Shown here piece by piece: positions 60,895 through 64,000 of a stretch of 64,000 nt of DNA. The notes beneath the pieces are model-generated. The model did not search any database and had not been told where the DNA came from. It saw only the letters and a program-made list of their open reading frames with translations. A program made the translations under genes and the position numbers. Each line of letters opens with the position of its first letter. The stretch's first letter is position 1. The DNA is from Valencia hispanica (lineage: Eukaryota > Chordata > Actinopteri > Cyprinodontiformes > Valenciidae): positions 50,379,328 to 50,443,327 of the forward strand of contig OY747713.1 in assembly GCA_963556495.2 (NCBI GenBank), read 5' to 3'.

Positions 60895-61789
60895 TGGTGA
60901 AAAATATTCTTGGTGGGGCTGTGCTTATTTTTTCTTTTTTAAATCAAACGTGTGCTTTCTGAGCTTTGTGCACAACTCCACTATTTCCTGAACTAAGTAC
61001 AGCTCTTTTATTTCCTGTCTTACATCATAGGACAAACGGATTAATCCAGGTGTGTCTGACCATTGTTGTTGTGACTACTGAGGTCAGACACACCTGGATT
61101 GATCAGTTTGTCCAATACAGACAGGAAATAAAAGGGCTGTACTTAGTTCAGGAAGTAGTGGAGCTGTGCATATAGCTTATCAAGTCATTTTCAATAATCA
61201 TCCCAAAACAATTGAACATAAATGGCTGGATACCAGTACTATGTGAAATACTGATTATTTTAATGCCAATATTAACCCCTTGAGGCATTCTTATTCTAAA
61301 CCTAAATACAACAATTGCACAAAGAAGTTTAGAACCAAACTGGAAACAAATAACTTATTAAGTTTACACAAACATTTTACACACAAAGCTTACAGCAGCG
61401 CCCCCTTGTGGCAGAGAAATCACACTGCCAATGTCCCCACCAGATATCTTGCTCGCCCTCACACGAGCCTTTGGACGATTTCTCTATCGCCCTTCATGCG
61501 GCCAAATCAATGACGCTGATTGGATAAATTCCTGTTGCTATGTGCGAATTTCTTGTCAGTGATTGGCTGGCTGCTGCACTGCTTGGGGCGATCTTTCTGT
61601 CGCCCCAGCTGCTTTGCAGCGGGAGCTTTTTCGCCGGAAATTATATTTATTTTTATATATGATACTTTGTTACAAATTTAAACTCACAATTAACTTAGAA
61701 TATGTGATTATTTTTAATTTTTTTAAAATAAAAATCAAAAACACTTGGGATACACTGGGGGGGCGGCGCCCTATCGCCAGCTGCCACTG
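60895..61789. mobile_element. hAT-type MITE with 8-bp target duplication and internal hairpin
   Basis: 895 bp starting CAGTGGCGGCTGGTGA and ending TCGCCAGCTGCCACTG, flanked by TACATATA (60887-60894, 61790-61797), the 8-bp duplication of hAT elements. It has no transposase. Inside, 60969-61061 and 61082-61170 form an imperfect inverted repeat with ~90-bp arms and a ~20-bp loop. Confidence 0.85.
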
Positions 61790-61835
61790 TACATATACAT
61801 ATACATATACATACATATACATATAACCTACATTG
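61790..61835. repeat. TACATA microsatellite
   Basis: (TACATA)n, containing the hAT target duplication. Confidence 0.8.
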
Positions 61836-63104
61836 ACTACATTACCCAGAATGCCCTACTTTTACTGGGCATGCGCACAACAACGCTACTGCTCCCATGT
61901 GAGCAGCCGTAACTCACACATGTTGCTTGGCAAACCCACATCACAGAGGTGCATCGTAGTGCGACACTCTAAGTTACTTCAACATATTACAGATCAAACT
62001 ACCATTTACCATGCTCTTATCACGGTCAGTCGCCGAATAACCAGTGTTACAACTTAAGCTAAGTGCTACAACTTTAGCTAAATGCTACACAGCAGTCACG
62101 TTACTGAATGCCAAAGCTATAAATGACTTTCCATCGTGTGACATTTAACAACGCTTGCCACGGACACACTGTGGTACACGTTAATGCAAACAAATATCAA
62201 TCAACAGTATTATCAAGCTGGATTATCGAGAACTAGGCTACATACCAACGGGCTGTGTGCTTCAGACAATGGTCCAGGTTAAAATGAGAAACTCATCAGA
62301 AATTAAAGTTAACTGCGGCACTTCCGCATGCGCTCAAGCATGACATTAGAACGTAAAACTGTAAACAGAGGTACCTAAACCTTTATAAAGCTTAATCCAC
62401 GCATTTCCATTTCAAATGAATACTCATTAAATTATTTAGACCCATTTTTTTTTTTTATAGCAAAAGACAACATCCTTCATGCGAGTCTGATAGCGAGGCA
62501 TGAAGCAGCACATTCAAGGCAAGACTGTTATCTTGCTGCTCCGGCGTCTGTCTCTCTTGTGACTTGACACATCTTTATCAGCAACATTAAGTTGGAACAA
62601 TAACCTTGCTTCTCCTACTCGTCATCTGCCCTAGATGCATTCACAAAGCAGATAATATGTAGTTAAATCCTAATTACATAACTATTTTTCCAACACACCT
62701 GCTGACACAGTTCCTTATTCTATGAGCACTTAACATTATTGTGATGAAAGAAGAAACAAACTTATGCATGTAATTAAAATCTTTTCCACACAACGTTAGG
62801 CCAAAGGGGGAGCAGAATTGTCTGAACAGGGTTTACACATTCACACATTTCACTAGTCACACAATACTGTCTAACTAACCTATGGTACTCTCCGATGATC
62901 ATCCTGAAAGGTATTCATGCAGCCACCAACTTAACAACACACCAAAAACCTGATCATTCACACCTGCTCCAGAACATTACCATCTCCAAGCAACCCCCCA
63001 CCACCCCCCATTCACAGGGTGCAGTTATTAAAAAAAGAAAAGTATATTTTGATTATTTATTAGTTAATACATGTTACTGCTAATGTACAAAAGACAAATA
63101 TAAA
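61836..63104. other. Unclassified DNA
   Basis: No recognisable gene. 62040-62100 has a repeated GCTACAACTTTAGCTAAATG-like phrase. A run of 12 T is near 62446. Frames at 61833-62057 and 62895-63083 have no motif. Confidence 0.3.
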
Positions 63105-63300
63105 CCTTGCCACCCGGTGGCTTGCAACCACAGAAGCTTCTTTGTTTGCCTTGAAAGGGGTGCAAGTGTATGGAATTCTGTAAAATGAGCGCGTTTTGTT
63201 GTGCTTTTCAAAACGTTTTTGAGCAACCAACAGTAGAACAAAATGACATGATCGTGGTTCTTCCTGCTTTTCTCGCGCAACAGCATGTAGACACCATGAA
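63105..63300. repeat. Dispersed repeat Y, copy 2
   Basis: TTTGCCTTGAAAGGGGTGCA, TATGGAATTCTGTAAA, GAGCAACCAACAGTAG and GACATGATCGTGG match 25520-25690 in the same order and orientation. Confidence 0.65.
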
Positions 63301-63309
63301 AGTCTCTGT

Positions 63310-63715
63310 AGAGACACTGATAACATCAGAATGACTGTGGGCGATAAGAATTCTGTGAGAGAAGCGCCATCTTCTGGTCACACCCTGTATTTCAATGAAT
63401 GGGTAAAACTTTGACACTCCCACAAGAAAGAGGGGGGCCACTCCAGCAGCAGGAATTTGGAGGGGAGTTAGCTGGGATTTGGCTGGAGGACGGAGGACAT
63501 TCAGCTGGCTTTCAGCCTGAAGGGAAACTTTTAAACCGCTACTATTGTATCCATCACTATTCTCAGTGTTAATTTTATGATTAAAACATTGCTCTTTAAA
63601 AATCCTGCAAAACACACTAAAAGAGCCAGTCATTTGAACAGCTCTTTGAAGGGAGCCGTTTATCCCGGACCTATTCACCTCAAAGAGCCATAAATCCTAT
63701 CACTAGACTGAACCG
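63310..63715. other. Unclassified, possible transposon terminus
   Basis: CACTCCAGCAGCAGGAATTT region and GAGCCAGTCATTTGAACAGC TCTTTGAAGGGAGCC with GAGCCATAAATCCTATCACT at 63620-63705 resemble a hAT-like end, but no partner was found. Confidence 0.3.
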
Positions 63716-64000
63716 AGACAAGGCTGCAGATCCAGATTGTGTCAGCCCCAGAGTTTTGAATGCCTGTGCAGAGCAGCACTCTGGGATTCTGCAGCACCTC
63801 TTCAACTTAGCCTAACCCAGTTGAAGGAGGAAGAGATGCTGCCTTCCCCCAGTACCACAGATAACTTACCCATCATTCATCAACAACTATTGACCTGTTG
63901 CCCTCACGTCCCACATCATGAAGGTCTTAGAGACTCCTTTTGCCCCACCTGAGTAAGCAAACAAGAATATATCAGGATCCCATGCAGTTTGCTTAATGCC
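63716..64000 (+). mobile_element. Rex1-like LINE, reverse transcriptase start, cut by window edge
   Basis: Plus strand: DKAADPDCVSPRVLNACAEQ HSGILQHLFNLA, then after a frameshift FINNYxPVALTSHIMKVLE-like sequence and KQTRIYQDPMQFA, the same region as 33100-33600 and 16145-16260. Continues beyond the window. Frameshifts and stops are present (TAA near 63812). Confidence 0.75.

Overview
This is a stretch of vertebrate, almost certainly teleost fish, nuclear DNA made almost entirely of transposable elements. The evidence is the mix of families: L2/CR1-type and Rex1-type LINEs, a Penelope relic, a BEL/Pao element, gamma/epsilon-like endogenous retroviruses (ERVs), a short Ty3/gypsy-like LTR element, two Tc1-type elements, and hAT and PIF/Harbinger elements with MITEs. 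AT-rich spacer and microsatellites fill the rest. I recognise no single-copy host gene; the only spliced-looking coding structure is a Harbinger-type Myb/SANT-like gene running off the left edge. Family names come from protein motifs and element ends I can see, not from a database search.

Layout. 1-735: three-exon Myb/SANT-like gene (minus). 1.4-2.9 kb: L2 LINE (minus). 2.9-7.6 kb: minisatellite-like array (about 147-bp monomers in A-B-C higher-order order), interrupted by a solo LTR with perfect 4-bp target duplications. 7.6-12.9 kb: a dispersed repeat, unclassified DNA and an L2 copy (plus). 12.9-14.0 kb: L2 tail against a BED-finger hAT end. 16.1-17.6 kb: Rex1-like LINE (plus) and LINE tails. 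19.4-21.8 kb: complete 2,407-bp LTR element inside a LINE 3' UTR, with one repetitive 630-codon ORF and a primer-binding site complementary to its own LTR. 22.3-26.4 kb: MITE, Tc1-like transposon with ~200-bp inverted repeats, Harbinger-type MITE. 27.5-30.4 kb: two ERV fragments in opposite orientation. 30.7-38.3 kb: nested LINEs and a Penelope GIY-YIG relic.

38.8-56.5 kb is the centrepiece. An 8.0-kb BEL/Pao element (minus, TSD GTGAC) and a 9.7-kb ERV (plus, TSD GGAG) sit 58 bp apart beside or inside the start of one LINE ORF1-like gene. The BEL element carries a GC-rich insertion in its gag. The ERV LTRs are both 557 bp and differ at two positions, so it is very young. It has a tRNA-Ala primer site, gag, protease and a long pol ORF, but env is reduced to the last ~100 codons, and gag, pro and pol share one frame broken by stops.

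56.5-64.0 kb: a decayed second ERV joined to a 5'-truncated Tc1 element, a LINE fragment, an ERV 5' end (minus), a complete hAT MITE with 8-bp TSD and a large internal hairpin, unclassified DNA, and the start of another Rex1-like LINE cut by the window edge. Elements are not cooperating genes here; the readable biology is the order of insertion, and several breaks date elements against each other.
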